NCBI RefSeq assembly: GCF_019331795.1
Contig: NZ_JAHPZL010000004.1
Span: 53,870-117,869 of the forward strand
Direction of reading: 5' to 3'
Length of the DNA: 64,000 nucleotides
From: Austwickia sp. TVS 96-490-7B
GTDB lineage: Bacteria; Actinomycetota; Actinomycetes; Actinomycetales; Dermatophilaceae
This document shows positions 36,982 through 46,116 of the stretch, in pieces. A program made the position numbers and the translations under genes. How positions within the stretch are numbered: the stretch's first letter is position 1; the number at the start of each line of letters is the position of its first letter. The notes beneath the pieces are model-generated. The model saw only the letters and a list, made by a program, of their open reading frames with translations. It had not been told where the DNA came from and searched no databases.

Positions 36982-39924
36982 TCATTCCGGCGTACCGGAC
37001 CCGACTCCCCATCGGCGGGCCTGCGCGGCCGCCGCCGCCCGATTCGGCACTCCCAGCTTGGCGAGGATGTGCGACACATGCACGCTCGCCGTTTTGGTGC
37101 TGATGAACAGGCGCCGCCCGATCTGTCCGTTGGTCAATCCCGCTGCGACTAGCTGCAACACCTGCCGCTCTCGACGGGTCAACATCTCCGGCGAAGGCTC
37201 CGCGGCCGCGGGATCGCCCGGAGGGCCGGACGGGCCGGAGACCCCCAACTCCTGCAGCAACGGCTCCGCTCCCAAGGCGCGTGCTTCCCGTTCCGCTTGG
37301 GTTGCGACCTCTCGCGATACCGTCACGCATCCTGCCCGTCGTAATGCCGCAGCAAGAAACACCCGGGAACGCACCGTCTCGTAGGCATTGCCGTACGACT
37401 CGAATGCGGCGAGCGCGGCACGCCACGCTGCGACTTCTTGGTCGGCGTCGACCGGTCCGCCGTCTGCTGGGGGGATGCCGGGTGCGGCGATCATCACGGA
37501 TCGTGCGCAGTCGGCTTCCATCCGGGCGGCCCATGCCCGGGTTTCGGCTCCGATGCGTTCGTCGCTGGCGGTGGTGATGGCTCGGGCTTTGGTGACGAGC
37601 CGGGCTATCTCGGGCAGCGCTCGGGAGCGGGTGTCTTCGGGTGATGCTGCAAGCGGCCCGGTGACTGCTCCGACGAGTACTGCGCTCAGTCGCACTAATG
37701 CTTGGCAGGAGGGTCCCCACATGCGTTCTAGCATCACGGCGCCTTGGCCTGCGACGTCGATGGCTGCGTTGACTCGCCCTTCCCTGCCGTACACCTCGAT
37801 GCCGACGATCAGGCCGAGGAGGCAGGTCAGTCCGTCGTAGGTCCACCATCGGTCGAGGGAGCCGAGGTGTTCGCTGTCGATGTCTCCACGCGCGACGTGC
37901 ACCCCCATGTGCGCGGCTTCGGCCATGGCTCGCGCCAGTTCTGGGGTGTGTGGGGGCACGGTGAGGATGTCGTCGGCGAGTGCCCATTCGCCGAGTTCGA
38001 AACTGTAGATGCCTTGGAGGACGCGGCATTCGACGGCCCAGGGGGTCCATTGGCGTCCGAGCCGTTCGGCGATGGCTCGGCCTTGGGCCATGAGGTCGCG
38101 GGCTCCACGGAGGTCGCCGCGGCGGTGGTAGACCCCGGCGAGGTTGTGGTGCACGCGGACTTGGATGGGGTCATCGCCGCCGGCGAGTTCGGCGCGGACA
38201 GCTTCGAGGTGGGCGCCCATCGCGTCGGTGTCTTGTTGGGCTTCGACGACGCGGGCGAGGATCGCGCGGGCTTCGCTGGCTTGCCGGGATAGGCCGTGTT
38301 CTTCGGTGATGCGGGCGATTTCGTCGGCTAGGGGTGCGGTTTCGGCGTATCTGCCGGTCTCGGTGAGGGCTTGGAGGCGTGCTTGGAGTACGCCGCCGCG
38401 GACTTCGGCGGGGGTGTGCTCGTCGAGGAGGGCGAGGGCTTCGTCGGTGAGGGCGACGGGGTCGCAGGGGACGTCGATTTCACGGCAGCGGAAGACCAGC
38501 AGGGAGAGCATGTAGGCGCGTTTGTCATGGTCTTGGCGGGGACCTGGGTGGTCGATGGCGTCGCGCAGGAGGTGGATGGCGCGTGGGACGTTGCCTGCGT
38601 GGACGCCGGCGAAGGCGGCTCGCAGAGTGATGTCGTCGCGCACGGGGTCGTCTGGGTCGGTCCAGGCGAGGGCGCGTTCGAGGTGGGCGAGGGCGTCGAC
38701 GGGGCCACCGGCGGCGAGGGCGTCTTCGGCGGCGCGGCGTGATGCGGCGATCGCGGTGGCACGTTCACCGGCTTCGTAGGCGTGTCGGGCGAGGGTGGCG
38801 GCGGTGCCAAGGTCGGGGCGGTGGGTGAGGGTGTCGACGTAGGCGGAGTGCAGGCGGCGGCGTTGGGTGGGCAGCAGGTCGTCGTAGGCACTTTCGGCGA
38901 GGAGGGCGTGCCGGAAAGCGATGTCGTCTTCGGCGGTGCAGACGAGGATGTGATGGTCGGTGGCCTCATGGAGGGCCTGGTCGAGGGTGTGCGCGTCGAG
39001 TCCGGTGACGCAGCTGAGGAGTTCGCTGCTGACGCGGCGTCCGCCGACGGCCATGGCTTGGACGACGGTGCGGGCGGTCTGGCCGAGGTTTTCCACGCGG
39101 AGGCGCAGGACTCTGCCGAGGTCGCCGGTGAGTTCGTTGCCGCCGGCAATGAGTTCTTCGGCGAAGAAGGCGTTGCCGTCGGCACGGTCGACGATGTCAG
39201 CGACTGCGGCCCGGGAGGTGGGCGCACCGCCGGTGGCGTCGATGAGGGCGCGCATGTCGCGGGCGGGGAGACGTCCGAGGTGAATTCGGGTGACTTGAGG
39301 AAGGCGGGCCCACAGGCCGAGGGTTTCGTGCAGGGGGTGGCGTCGGTGCAGGTCGTCAGCTCGGTAGGAGGCGAGCAGACCGACTGGTCCGGTGAAGCCG
39401 CGCGTGAACAATACGGTGAGCAGGTCCCGGGTGGAGTTGTCGGCCCAGTGCACGTCTTCGACGACCACGAGCACGGGCCGGTGTGCGGCGACGGTTTCTA
39501 GCAGGGCGTGAACGGCGGTGGCGATGCGGCCGGGGTCAGGGACCGGGCTGGTGTCTTCGATGGGGTCGACGGCGGGGTGGTCTTCGACGGGGAGGAAGGG
39601 TGCCAGCGTGCGGTGGGTAGCCGCGACCTGCCGGACCATGTCGGGTTCGGCGGCAGTGAGATCGTCGAGGAGTTCGACGAGAGGGAGATAAGCCAGGTGG
39701 GGGCCGGTCACTCCCACGCAGTGGCCGACGGCCACGACGTGGCCTGCTTCCTGAGCTCGGGTGGCCAGGGCAGCGATGAGTCGGGTCTTGCCGATGCCTG
39801 CGTCCCCGGAGAGAACAGCGAGGCCAGTGGTGTGACCGCCGCCGGTCGCTGCGGCGAGACGATCAAGTTCGGTGAGACGTCCCACCAGCGGCCGGTCCGG
39901 GACGTACAAGGGCATACCCTGCAT
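36982..39924 (-). CDS. Large ATP-binding LuxR-family regulator (LAL/STAND)
   Basis: A 980-aa protein. N-terminal AAA/NACHT-like ATPase with P-loop GDAGIGKTR (~residue 35) and Walker B VLVVVEDVHWADNST. A long helical TPR-like middle region follows. The C-terminal LuxR HTH is LTRRERQVLQLVAAGLTNGQ and ISTKTASVHVSHILAKLGV. LAL regulators usually control catabolic or secondary-metabolite genes; the target is unknown. ATG 39924 has AGG six bases upstream; an earlier in-frame start exists but would overlap the next small gene. Confidence 0.85.
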   Translation of the reverse strand: MQGMPLYVPDRPLVGRLTELDRLAAATGGGHTTGLAVLSGDAGIGKTRLIAALATRAQEAGHVVAVGHCVGVTGPHLAYLPLVELLDDLTAAEPDMVRQVAATHRTLAPFLPVEDHPAVDPIEDTSPVPDPGRIATAVHALLETVAAHRPVLVVVEDVHWADNSTRDLLTVLFTRGFTGPVGLLASYRADDLHRRHPLHETLGLWARLPQVTRIHLGRLPARDMRALIDATGGAPTSRAAVADIVDRADGNAFFAEELIAGGNELTGDLGRVLRLRVENLGQTARTVVQAMAVGGRRVSSELLSCVTGLDAHTLDQALHEATDHHILVCTAEDDIAFRHALLAESAYDDLLPTQRRRLHSAYVDTLTHRPDLGTAATLARHAYEAGERATAIAASRRAAEDALAAGGPVDALAHLERALAWTDPDDPVRDDITLRAAFAGVHAGNVPRAIHLLRDAIDHPGPRQDHDKRAYMLSLLVFRCREIDVPCDPVALTDEALALLDEHTPAEVRGGVLQARLQALTETGRYAETAPLADEIARITEEHGLSRQASEARAILARVVEAQQDTDAMGAHLEAVRAELAGGDDPIQVRVHHNLAGVYHRRGDLRGARDLMAQGRAIAERLGRQWTPWAVECRVLQGIYSFELGEWALADDILTVPPHTPELARAMAEAAHMGVHVARGDIDSEHLGSLDRWWTYDGLTCLLGLIVGIEVYGREGRVNAAIDVAGQGAVMLERMWGPSCQALVRLSAVLVGAVTGPLAASPEDTRSRALPEIARLVTKARAITTASDERIGAETRAWAARMEADCARSVMIAAPGIPPADGGPVDADQEVAAWRAALAAFESYGNAYETVRSRVFLAAALRRAGCVTVSREVATQAEREARALGAEPLLQELGVSGPSGPPGDPAAAEPSPEMLTRRERQVLQLVAAGLTNGQIGRRLFISTKTASVHVSHILAKLGVPNRAAAAAQARRWGVGSGTPE

Positions 39925-39961
39925 TATCAACCTGCGGACCGGCGCGGTGAGACGTGTCCGT

Positions 39962-40195
39962 TCAGTTGGCGCGTCGACGACCATCCAGCGGGTCGATCGG
40001 GCCGTAGCTGCCGAGGATTCGGCGTCCGATACTCAGCCCTGGGAGGAAGCCGCCGCGTCGGGTCTCGTCACGCCGAACATCGAGGGTGACGCGACGAGCA
40101 GGTCGCGTGGACCGCCAGGACAGTCCGGCATGGTCGTCGACGTAGCGCCAACGAATCTCTGCCGCGAGGGTCTGGGGGTCGGTCAGGGCGTACAT
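39962..40195 (-). CDS. Hypothetical basic protein (77 aa)
   Basis: ATG 40195 follows GAAAGGCAG. The product has a helix at the start (MYALTDPQTLAAEIRWRYVDDHA), then an Arg-rich stretch (RSTRPARRVTLDVRRDETRRG). It precedes the LuxR gene on the same strand with a 37-bp gap and may be co-transcribed. No family recognised. Confidence 0.5.
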   Translation of the reverse strand: MYALTDPQTLAAEIRWRYVDDHAGLSWRSTRPARRVTLDVRRDETRRGGFLPGLSIGRRILGSYGPIDPLDGRRRAN

Positions 40196-40250
40196 CGCTA
40201 CTGCCTTTCGTGGTGGATGTCACAGAATGCGTCAACCCTCACGATCCCGG

Positions 40251-40309
40251 TCTGAGGTAGGGGCCCACATCGGGTGTCCGCCTTACCTGAGGCAGGTACC
40301 TACCTCAGA
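40251..40309. promoter_or_regulatory. Long inverted repeat past cysE
   Basis: TCTGAGGTAGG (40251-40261) and CCTACCTCAGA (40299-40309) are perfect inverted arms enclosing a second CCTGAGGCAGG element. It may be the cysE terminator or an operator for the small gene at 40195. Confidence 0.4.
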
Positions 40310-40320
40310 TCCTGGTCTGG

Positions 40321-40992
40321 TCAGATCCATAACGCAGGTTCGGCGTACAGATCATCCGGAAGCCCCAGGATGCGCTGCTGACCGCCAGGACGGGTCCGCG
40401 CCGGAACCCCGACTGCCACATGCTCGGCTGGAACGTCCTTGACCACCACCGAATTTGCGCCGATCTGCGCGCCAGCGCCGATCGTCACCGCGCCGAGCAC
40501 TCGGGCACCAACACCGATCGTGACACCATCCTCCACCGTGGGATGACGTTTTCCAGCGGACAGGGTGCGACCCCCAAGAGTGACCGCGTGATACATCATC
40601 ACGTCGTCACCGACCTCGGCGGTCTCGCCGATCACCACCCCCATGCCGTGATCGATAAAGAGTCGCCGCCCGATGGTCGCGCCCGGATGGATCTCAATGC
40701 CGGTGCGGGCCCGAGTCCATTGAGACAGCAACCGCGCTGGAAGGCGACCACGGTCATGACGCCACATCGAATGGGCCACCCGATGCGCCCAGAGCGCATG
40801 CAGGCCCGGACTCACCAATGCCATCTGCACGCGACCGGTCGCGGCAGGATCCCGGGCGATGGCCGCATCGAGGTCTTCAAGGACAGCACCAGCCATCCGT
40901 TTCACGGCATGCATCCACCGATGTCCCCGGCCCTGACCAGCCAGGGATCTCGGCTCAGGGTCGGCGACACCGACAGGCTGCGAGGCGGACAT
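40321..40992 (-). CDS. cysE: Serine O-acetyltransferase (EpsC/CysE type)
   Basis: A 223-aa left-handed beta-helix acetyltransferase: serine + acetyl-CoA to O-acetylserine, the first step of cysteine synthesis. Visible are the SAT helical entry, IEIHPGATIGRRLFIDHGMG, VVIGETAEVGDDV, and the hexapeptide repeats VTIGAGAQIGANSVV. The C-terminus ends in Trp-Ile (LWI); a C-terminal Ile is what docks into the CysK active site in the cysteine synthase complex. The start is three bases from the cysK stop, so it is an operon. Confidence 0.93.
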   Translation of the reverse strand: MSASQPVGVADPEPRSLAGQGRGHRWMHAVKRMAGAVLEDLDAAIARDPAATGRVQMALVSPGLHALWAHRVAHSMWRHDRGRLPARLLSQWTRARTGIEIHPGATIGRRLFIDHGMGVVIGETAEVGDDVMMYHAVTLGGRTLSAGKRHPTVEDGVTIGVGARVLGAVTIGAGAQIGANSVVVKDVPAEHVAVGVPARTRPGGQQRILGLPDDLYAEPALWI

Positions 40993-40995
40993 GGC

Positions 40996-41922
40996 TCAGT
41001 CAGTCAAGCCGTCGAACAGGACAGTGGACAGGTAGCGCTCGCCGGTGTCGCACAACATGGTGACGATGGTCTTCCCGGCGTTCTCCGGTCGCGCAGCGAG
41101 CTGGGCGGCGGCGGCAAGGTTAGCCCCGGAGGAAATACCGACCAGCAACCCTTCCTGGGTCGCTGCAGCCCGAGCATGAGCGACGGCGGTGTCAGCGTCG
41201 ATACGCAGGATGTCGTCAACGATGTCGCGGTCGAGGTTGTCGGGCACAAAGTTCGCGCCGATGCCTTGGATCCGGTGCGGTCCCGCCTGACCGCCGGTGA
41301 GGATCGGGGACTCTGCGGGTTCAACTGCCACAACAGTGATGCCGGGGTCGTGGGCTTTCAACGTGGCGCCGACGCCAGAGACCGTCCCGCCGGTGCCGAC
41401 CCCGGCCACGAAAATATCGACGGTGCCGTTCGTGTCAGCCCAGATTTCTTCACCGGTGGTCTCGCGATGGATCTGCGGATTGGCCGGGTTAGCGAACTGA
41501 CTGGCCAGGATGGCATTGTCCCCTGCGGCGATCTGTTGGGCGCGCTCCACGGCGCCTTTCATCCCGGCAGCGCCCGGGGTGAGCTCCAAGTCGGCTCCGA
41601 AGGCCCGCAGCAGCGCTCGCCGTTCGGTGCTCATCGTCTCCGGCATGGTCAAGACGACGCGGTAGCCACGGGCGGCACCGACCATCGCCAACGCGATGCC
41701 CGTGTTGCCGCTGGTGGCTTCGACGACCGTGCCACCGGGGCGGAGTTCACCGGCGGCTTCGGCGGCGTCAATGATGGCCACGGCGATGCGGTCTTTGACT
41801 GACCCGGCAGGATTGACGAACTCGGCTTTGACCAGGACGGTCGCCGGGCCGTCGATCATGCGGTTGATCCGGATCAAGGGGGTGCCGCCCACGAGGGCGG
41901 TCACGTCGTCGTACACGGTCAT
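40996..41922 (-). CDS. cysK: Cysteine synthase A (O-acetylserine sulfhydrylase)
   Basis: A 308-aa PLP enzyme. The PLP Lys is in NPAGSVKDR, the substrate loop is [10 protein letters not shown], the glycine phosphate loop is [10 protein letters not shown], and GISSGAN holds the C-terminal serine. It makes cysteine and acetate from O-acetylserine and sulfide. First gene of the cysK-cysE operon; GGTGAG lies before ATG 41922. Confidence 0.95.
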   Translation of the reverse strand: MTVYDDVTALVGGTPLIRINRMIDGPATVLVKAEFVNPAGSVKDRIAVAIIDAAEAAGELRPGGTVVEATSGNTGIALAMVGAARGYRVVLTMPETMSTERRALLRAFGADLELTPGAAGMKGAVERAQQIAAGDNAILASQFANPANPQIHRETTGEEIWADTNGTVDIFVAGVGTGGTVSGVGATLKAHDPGITVVAVEPAESPILTGGQAGPHRIQGIGANFVPDNLDRDIVDDILRIDADTAVAHARAAATQEGLLVGISSGANLAAAAQLAARPENAGKTIVTMLCDTGERYLSTVLFDGLTD

Positions 41923-42175
41923 GTTTCTCACCTGGGTGGGTCGTCGGGGTCGACGTGGGTGGCCGGTACGGCGGGGGACGTCGAGCTCTGTCAGCTGAAT
42001 CAACAGTAGGTTGCTTATAGGTATTCCAACAAAATCTTATGGATCTGGTGGTGGTGCCGCCCCACCACCACAGCTTCACCGCAGACCGGCCACCCTCGAC
42101 GATCCTCGCCAGGGAGAGCCAGGTCACAACGACGAGCACCCCGTCCCCCGCAGATCAGCTCCGTATCATCGCAGC

Positions 42176-45121
42176 ATGTCAGCGCTGCAAGCCACGGCGA
42201 TCCTGCTGTGCCTGATCGTCCCCACCATCGGTTGGAGTCTGCTGTTCTGGCGGATCTGGCAATACAGCCGAGTCTTCCGAATGGGCACAGCCGACCCCAC
42301 CCGCACCGGACGCCCGATCCGCCGCACCTGGGTGCTGATCAAGGAATTCCTCGGCCACACCCGAATGGCCCGACTCCCTGTGGTTGCGGCAGCACACTGG
42401 GTGACTGCCGTGGGATTCCTCGTGCTGTTCTCTACCCTGGTTAACGCGTTCTTCCAACTGTTCTGGGCTGACTTCCGACTCCCCATCGTCGGGACTTTCT
42501 TCCCCTTCGAATGGATCATCGAAGGCCTGTGTGTCTTCGGTCTGGTCGGCATCCTCACCCTCGTCGGCATTCGGCAACGCCACAACCCGCGGTTCGCTAA
42601 AGGCGTCCACGGCCGCCGTAGCCGATTCTTCGGTTCGGTGAAATGGAAGGCCTACTACGTCGAAGCGACCATCGTCGCGGTGATGGTCCTGATCATCCTG
42701 CTGCGCTCCCTCGAAGCGCGGATGGTGCAGATACAGCACCCCGAGGAAAACATCGCCCTGCACTTCCCACTGACCGGTTGGGGCACCCTCTTCTGGAGCC
42801 ACCTCGACCTGGCTCAGATCTATGAAGCGGTCTACATCTTCGCGATGCTCAAGATCCTGGTCAGCTTCGCCTGGATGATCGTGATCGCATTGAACCCCAC
42901 TATGGGAGTCGCCTGGCACCGCTTCTTGGCGTTCGTCAACATCTGGTTCAAACGTGAGGCCTCTGGACGCACCGCGCTGGGAGCGCTCCGCCCGATCCTC
43001 ACCCCCACCGGCGCCCCTGTCGGCCTGGCCGAGATCGATGCCATGGGCGACGAGAGCGCAGACGACAACACCCCCGCAGCGATACCGCGCTTGGGAGTCG
43101 GCGCGATTGAAGACTTCTCCTGGAAGTCCCTGCTCGACTTCACCAGTTGCACCGAATGCGGCCGCTGTCAGAGTCAATGCCCCGCCTGGAATACCGACAA
43201 GCCGCTGTCGCCAAAGCTGCTGACCATGACCCTGCGGGACCACGCTCACGCCAAAGCCCCCTGGATTCTGGCCACCGAGGACCAGCGCCACGACCTGCCA
43301 AAACACGTCAAACGTCTCGCGGAAATCCCGCTGGTCGGCGACACCGGCTATGAAGCGCCCTACCCGATCGGGGCCTACGACGCCCTTGGCCCGGACGCGA
43401 TCATCGATACCGACGTGCTCTGGTCATGCACCTCCTGCGGGGCATGCGTCGAACAATGCCCCGTCGACATCGAACATGTCGACTCGATCATCGATTTACG
43501 CCGCCACCGTGTCCTCATCGAATCAGCGTTCCCCGCCGAGTTGTCCGGCCTCTTCAAAAACATGGAAAGCAAGGGCAACCCCTGGGGCATGTCCCCGCAA
43601 ACGCGCCTCGACTGGACACAAGGGCTGCCCTTCGACGTACCCGTCGTCGGTCAACACGTCCACGACCTGACCGAAGTCGACTACCTCTTCTGGGTGGGCT
43701 GCGCAGGCGCCTACGAGGACCGCGCCAAAAAGACCACCCGCGCCGTCGCCGAACTGCTGCACCACGCTGGGGTCTCCTTCGCGGTGCTCGGCAACGGTGA
43801 ATCATGCACGGGCGACTCAGCCCGACGCGCGGGCAACGAGATCCTCTTCCAGATGCTCGCTGCGCAAAACATCGCCACTCTCACCGCAGCCCAGGCCACC
43901 ACGATCGTGGTGACCTGCGCCCACTGCTTCAACACACTGCGCAACGAATACCCCCAGTTGGGTGGTGATTTCGACGTGGTCCACCACACCCAACTGCTCA
44001 ACCGGCTCGTCCGAGAAAAACGCCTCGTACCCACCGCCCGCCCCGAGGCAGCCGACACCTCTGGTGTCGCCTCCACCGGAAAAGACGTCACCTACCACGA
44101 CCCCTGCTATCTGGGTCGGCACAACCACGTCTACAGCCCCCCACGCGAACTCATCGCCAGCCTGCCCGGAGTGCGCCACCACGAAATGGCCCGCTCACAG
44201 GAAACGTCGTTCTGCTGCGGTGCCGGTGGCGCACGCATGTGGATGGAAGAAAAACTCGGCTCTCGCATCAACGAGAACCGTACGGCGGAAGCCGTGGCCA
44301 CCGGCGCTGACCGGATCGCTACCGGCTGCCCGTTCTGTCGAGTGATGATTTCTGACGGGCTGACCAGTCAACAAGAAACCGGCACCGCCCGTGCCGACGT
44401 CGAAGTGGTCGACGTGGCCCAGATGCTGCTCGCCGCCGTCCGTCCCCCAGCTGGAACCGCCCCCGCCACGATTTCCGAGGTCGCCCCTGAGGACACGCTC
44501 AACACGGAATCTCCAGCGCTGGATGACACGCCGTACGCCGATGACGTCGCGACCGTCCACGCCACAGCCAGTCCCCACCGAGCTGACGCCACCACCTGGG
44601 CCAGCCTGCGCACCCACCTCGACGGACGACGCACCATGCCCGCCTCCGAAGCCCTCGCCCTCCTGGGCATCGCCGCACCAGACACCCCCACAGCGGACAC
44701 CACCACACCAGATGCCAGCAGCTCAGATGCCGCCGATACCCCCTCGACAACCCCAGCCCTTCCCCCCGAAGGGACGCCGTCCAGGGCAGTAGTCAGTGCC
44801 GACGCCACCACCTGGGCCAGCCTGCGCACCCACCTCGACGGACGACGCACCATGCCCGCCGCTGAGGCTCTGTCGCTGCTCGGTGTCACCGCGTCCACCG
44901 CCGTGCTGGACCCCACACCCCACCCCGAACCTCCCCCGGCAGCAGCACCTACCCCACCGACACCACAACCAGCCTCGCCCACATCAGCACCCGCCCCACC
45001 AGCAACCCGCAGCGAAGCCTTCACCGCCGACAGCAACGATTGGGCGCGCCTGCGAGATGCCCTCGGATCCCGCCGGACGATCCCCGCTACTGAGGCGATG
45101 CACATCCTGCGCACCCGCTGA
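42176..45121 (+). CDS. Fe-S oxidoreductase with membrane anchor and C-terminal repeats
   Basis: A 981-aa protein. An N-terminal membrane domain of about six helices resembles heterodisulfide-reductase/nitrate-reductase gamma subunits. Two [4Fe-4S] motifs follow: CTECGRCQSQCP and CTSCGACVEQCP. Then come two CCG (DUF224) domains (TCAHCFNTLRNEYP; CCGAGGARMW) and ATGCPFCRVM. This is the mycobacterial Rv0338c-like layout, thought to shuttle electrons to a thiol or quinone. The last 200 residues hold three copies of a unit, WASLRTHLDGRRTMP followed by EAL-LLG, separated by Pro/Thr/Ala linkers; the third copy is diverged. Confidence 0.88.
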   Translation: MSALQATAILLCLIVPTIGWSLLFWRIWQYSRVFRMGTADPTRTGRPIRRTWVLIKEFLGHTRMARLPVVAAAHWVTAVGFLVLFSTLVNAFFQLFWADFRLPIVGTFFPFEWIIEGLCVFGLVGILTLVGIRQRHNPRFAKGVHGRRSRFFGSVKWKAYYVEATIVAVMVLIILLRSLEARMVQIQHPEENIALHFPLTGWGTLFWSHLDLAQIYEAVYIFAMLKILVSFAWMIVIALNPTMGVAWHRFLAFVNIWFKREASGRTALGALRPILTPTGAPVGLAEIDAMGDESADDNTPAAIPRLGVGAIEDFSWKSLLDFTSCTECGRCQSQCPAWNTDKPLSPKLLTMTLRDHAHAKAPWILATEDQRHDLPKHVKRLAEIPLVGDTGYEAPYPIGAYDALGPDAIIDTDVLWSCTSCGACVEQCPVDIEHVDSIIDLRRHRVLIESAFPAELSGLFKNMESKGNPWGMSPQTRLDWTQGLPFDVPVVGQHVHDLTEVDYLFWVGCAGAYEDRAKKTTRAVAELLHHAGVSFAVLGNGESCTGDSARRAGNEILFQMLAAQNIATLTAAQATTIVVTCAHCFNTLRNEYPQLGGDFDVVHHTQLLNRLVREKRLVPTARPEAADTSGVASTGKDVTYHDPCYLGRHNHVYSPPRELIASLPGVRHHEMARSQETSFCCGAGGARMWMEEKLGSRINENRTAEAVATGADRIATGCPFCRVMISDGLTSQQETGTARADVEVVDVAQMLLAAVRPPAGTAPATISEVAPEDTLNTESPALDDTPYADDVATVHATASPHRADATTWASLRTHLDGRRTMPASEALALLGIAAPDTPTADTTTPDASSSDAADTPSTTPALPPEGTPSRAVVSADATTWASLRTHLDGRRTMPAAEALSLLGVTASTAVLDPTPHPEPPPAAAPTPPTPQPASPTSAPAPPATRSEAFTADSNDWARLRDALGSRRTIPATEAMHILRTR

Positions 45122-45136
45122 CCTCACCGACGAGAC

Positions 45137-45171
45137 AGGGCCCCGGCTGTCACCGCGACAGCCGGGGCCCT
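45137..45171 (+). terminator. 15-bp stem-loop terminator
   Basis: AGGGCCCCGGCTGTC pairs with GACAGCCGGGGCCCT, loop ACCGC, followed by CTCTC; 16 bp after the stop. Confidence 0.75.
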
Positions 45172-45236
45172 CTCTCGTGGCGGAATGTGGTCGCTAAAGG
45201 GTCAGGTCTGACCCGCACATGCCGATGAGCGCTTGA

Positions 45237-45265
45237 GGAGTCCTTTAATGCACCAAAAGGACTCC
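45237..45265. promoter_or_regulatory. Stem-loop upstream of SnoaL-like gene
   Basis: GGAGTCCTTT pairs with AAAGGACTCC (10 bp, 9-nt loop) about 210 bp upstream of the gene at 45474. The gap 45172-45473 shows no other gene. Confidence 0.35.
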
Positions 45266-45473
45266 ATGTTTGCCACGCTGATCGTGCTGATATTTCCGCA
45301 GGAGCCCACTCTGAAGAACGCCGATGTATCACCCCTCCACGCCGCTGGTCATCTGCTCCTGGGAGCGATGACCCCAGCGGAGTGCATCCGCTTGCCACAT
45401 CACGTCATCGCCTCGGGGGATAGTCCGACCAGAACGCGCCGGCGTGCGACGTTCTCAAGCACCGAGGAGCAGC

Positions 45474-46097
45474 ATGCAGCAGCATGATCCACAGCAGGGC
45501 ACCGCTGACAGCGCTGTGAAAACCCCATCCGCCAAGCCCACTGGACGCGACGGAGGCGGCGCCCGCATCGCTGGCGCAGTCCGCGGAGTCCTGCCCGGTC
45601 AGAGTGCCGCCGCCGAATCACTGACCGCAGACCCGTACGTCGCTCCATCCGTGAAGATCTCGCCGCTGGCGCTCGCCGCGGAAGGATATCCGGTCCCCAC
45701 CGAAGCGGAGATCGCGGCCTTGTTTGACCGGTGGAACTCAGTGATGCAGAACTCTGACGCCAAAGCCGTTGACGCGCTCTACATGCCTGACGCCACGTTG
45801 CTGCCCAGTCTCTCGGAACATCTCTGCGAGAACGCTGAGGAACGTCTCGCCTATTACGAGATGTTCTTGGCCAAGAAGCCCTGGGTCTCGGTCATCGAAC
45901 GTCACATCTATCGGGGCCATGGCATGGCTGTCGATGTGGGCCGTTACCGGTTGGAGTTCCAAGAAGAAGTTGAACGCCTGGAAGGGCGCTACAGCTTCGC
46001 GTATGTGTGGAACGGCGAGGAATGGGCGATTGTCAGCCACCATTCGTCGTTCGAACCGGACCTCACCATGGAGGAAGCCGAGGAGGAATCCGCCTAG
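45474..46097 (+). CDS. SnoaL/CaMKII-association fold protein
   Basis: A 207-aa protein. The first 60 residues are Gln/Ser/Gly-rich and probably disordered. The rest is an NTF2-like domain: EIAALFDRWNSVMQNSDAKAV, YMPDATLLPSLS, ERLAYYEMFLAKKP, YSFAYVWNGEEWAIVSHHSS. This closely follows the CaMKII-association/SnoaL-like superfamily found in bacteria with unknown substrates. ATG 45474 with GAGGAG upstream. Confidence 0.8.
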   Translation: MQQHDPQQGTADSAVKTPSAKPTGRDGGGARIAGAVRGVLPGQSAAAESLTADPYVAPSVKISPLALAAEGYPVPTEAEIAALFDRWNSVMQNSDAKAVDALYMPDATLLPSLSEHLCENAEERLAYYEMFLAKKPWVSVIERHIYRGHGMAVDVGRYRLEFQEEVERLEGRYSFAYVWNGEEWAIVSHHSSFEPDLTMEEAEEESA

Positions 46098-46116
46098 GAC
46101 GCCTCCCCGGCTCCGT

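Noticed and set aside
38782-39501. Long plus-strand frames antisense to the LuxR gene (also 37744-38292, 39508-40089)
   Set aside because: Antisense shadows caused by GC3 bias; no domains, skewed Gly/Val/Glu composition.
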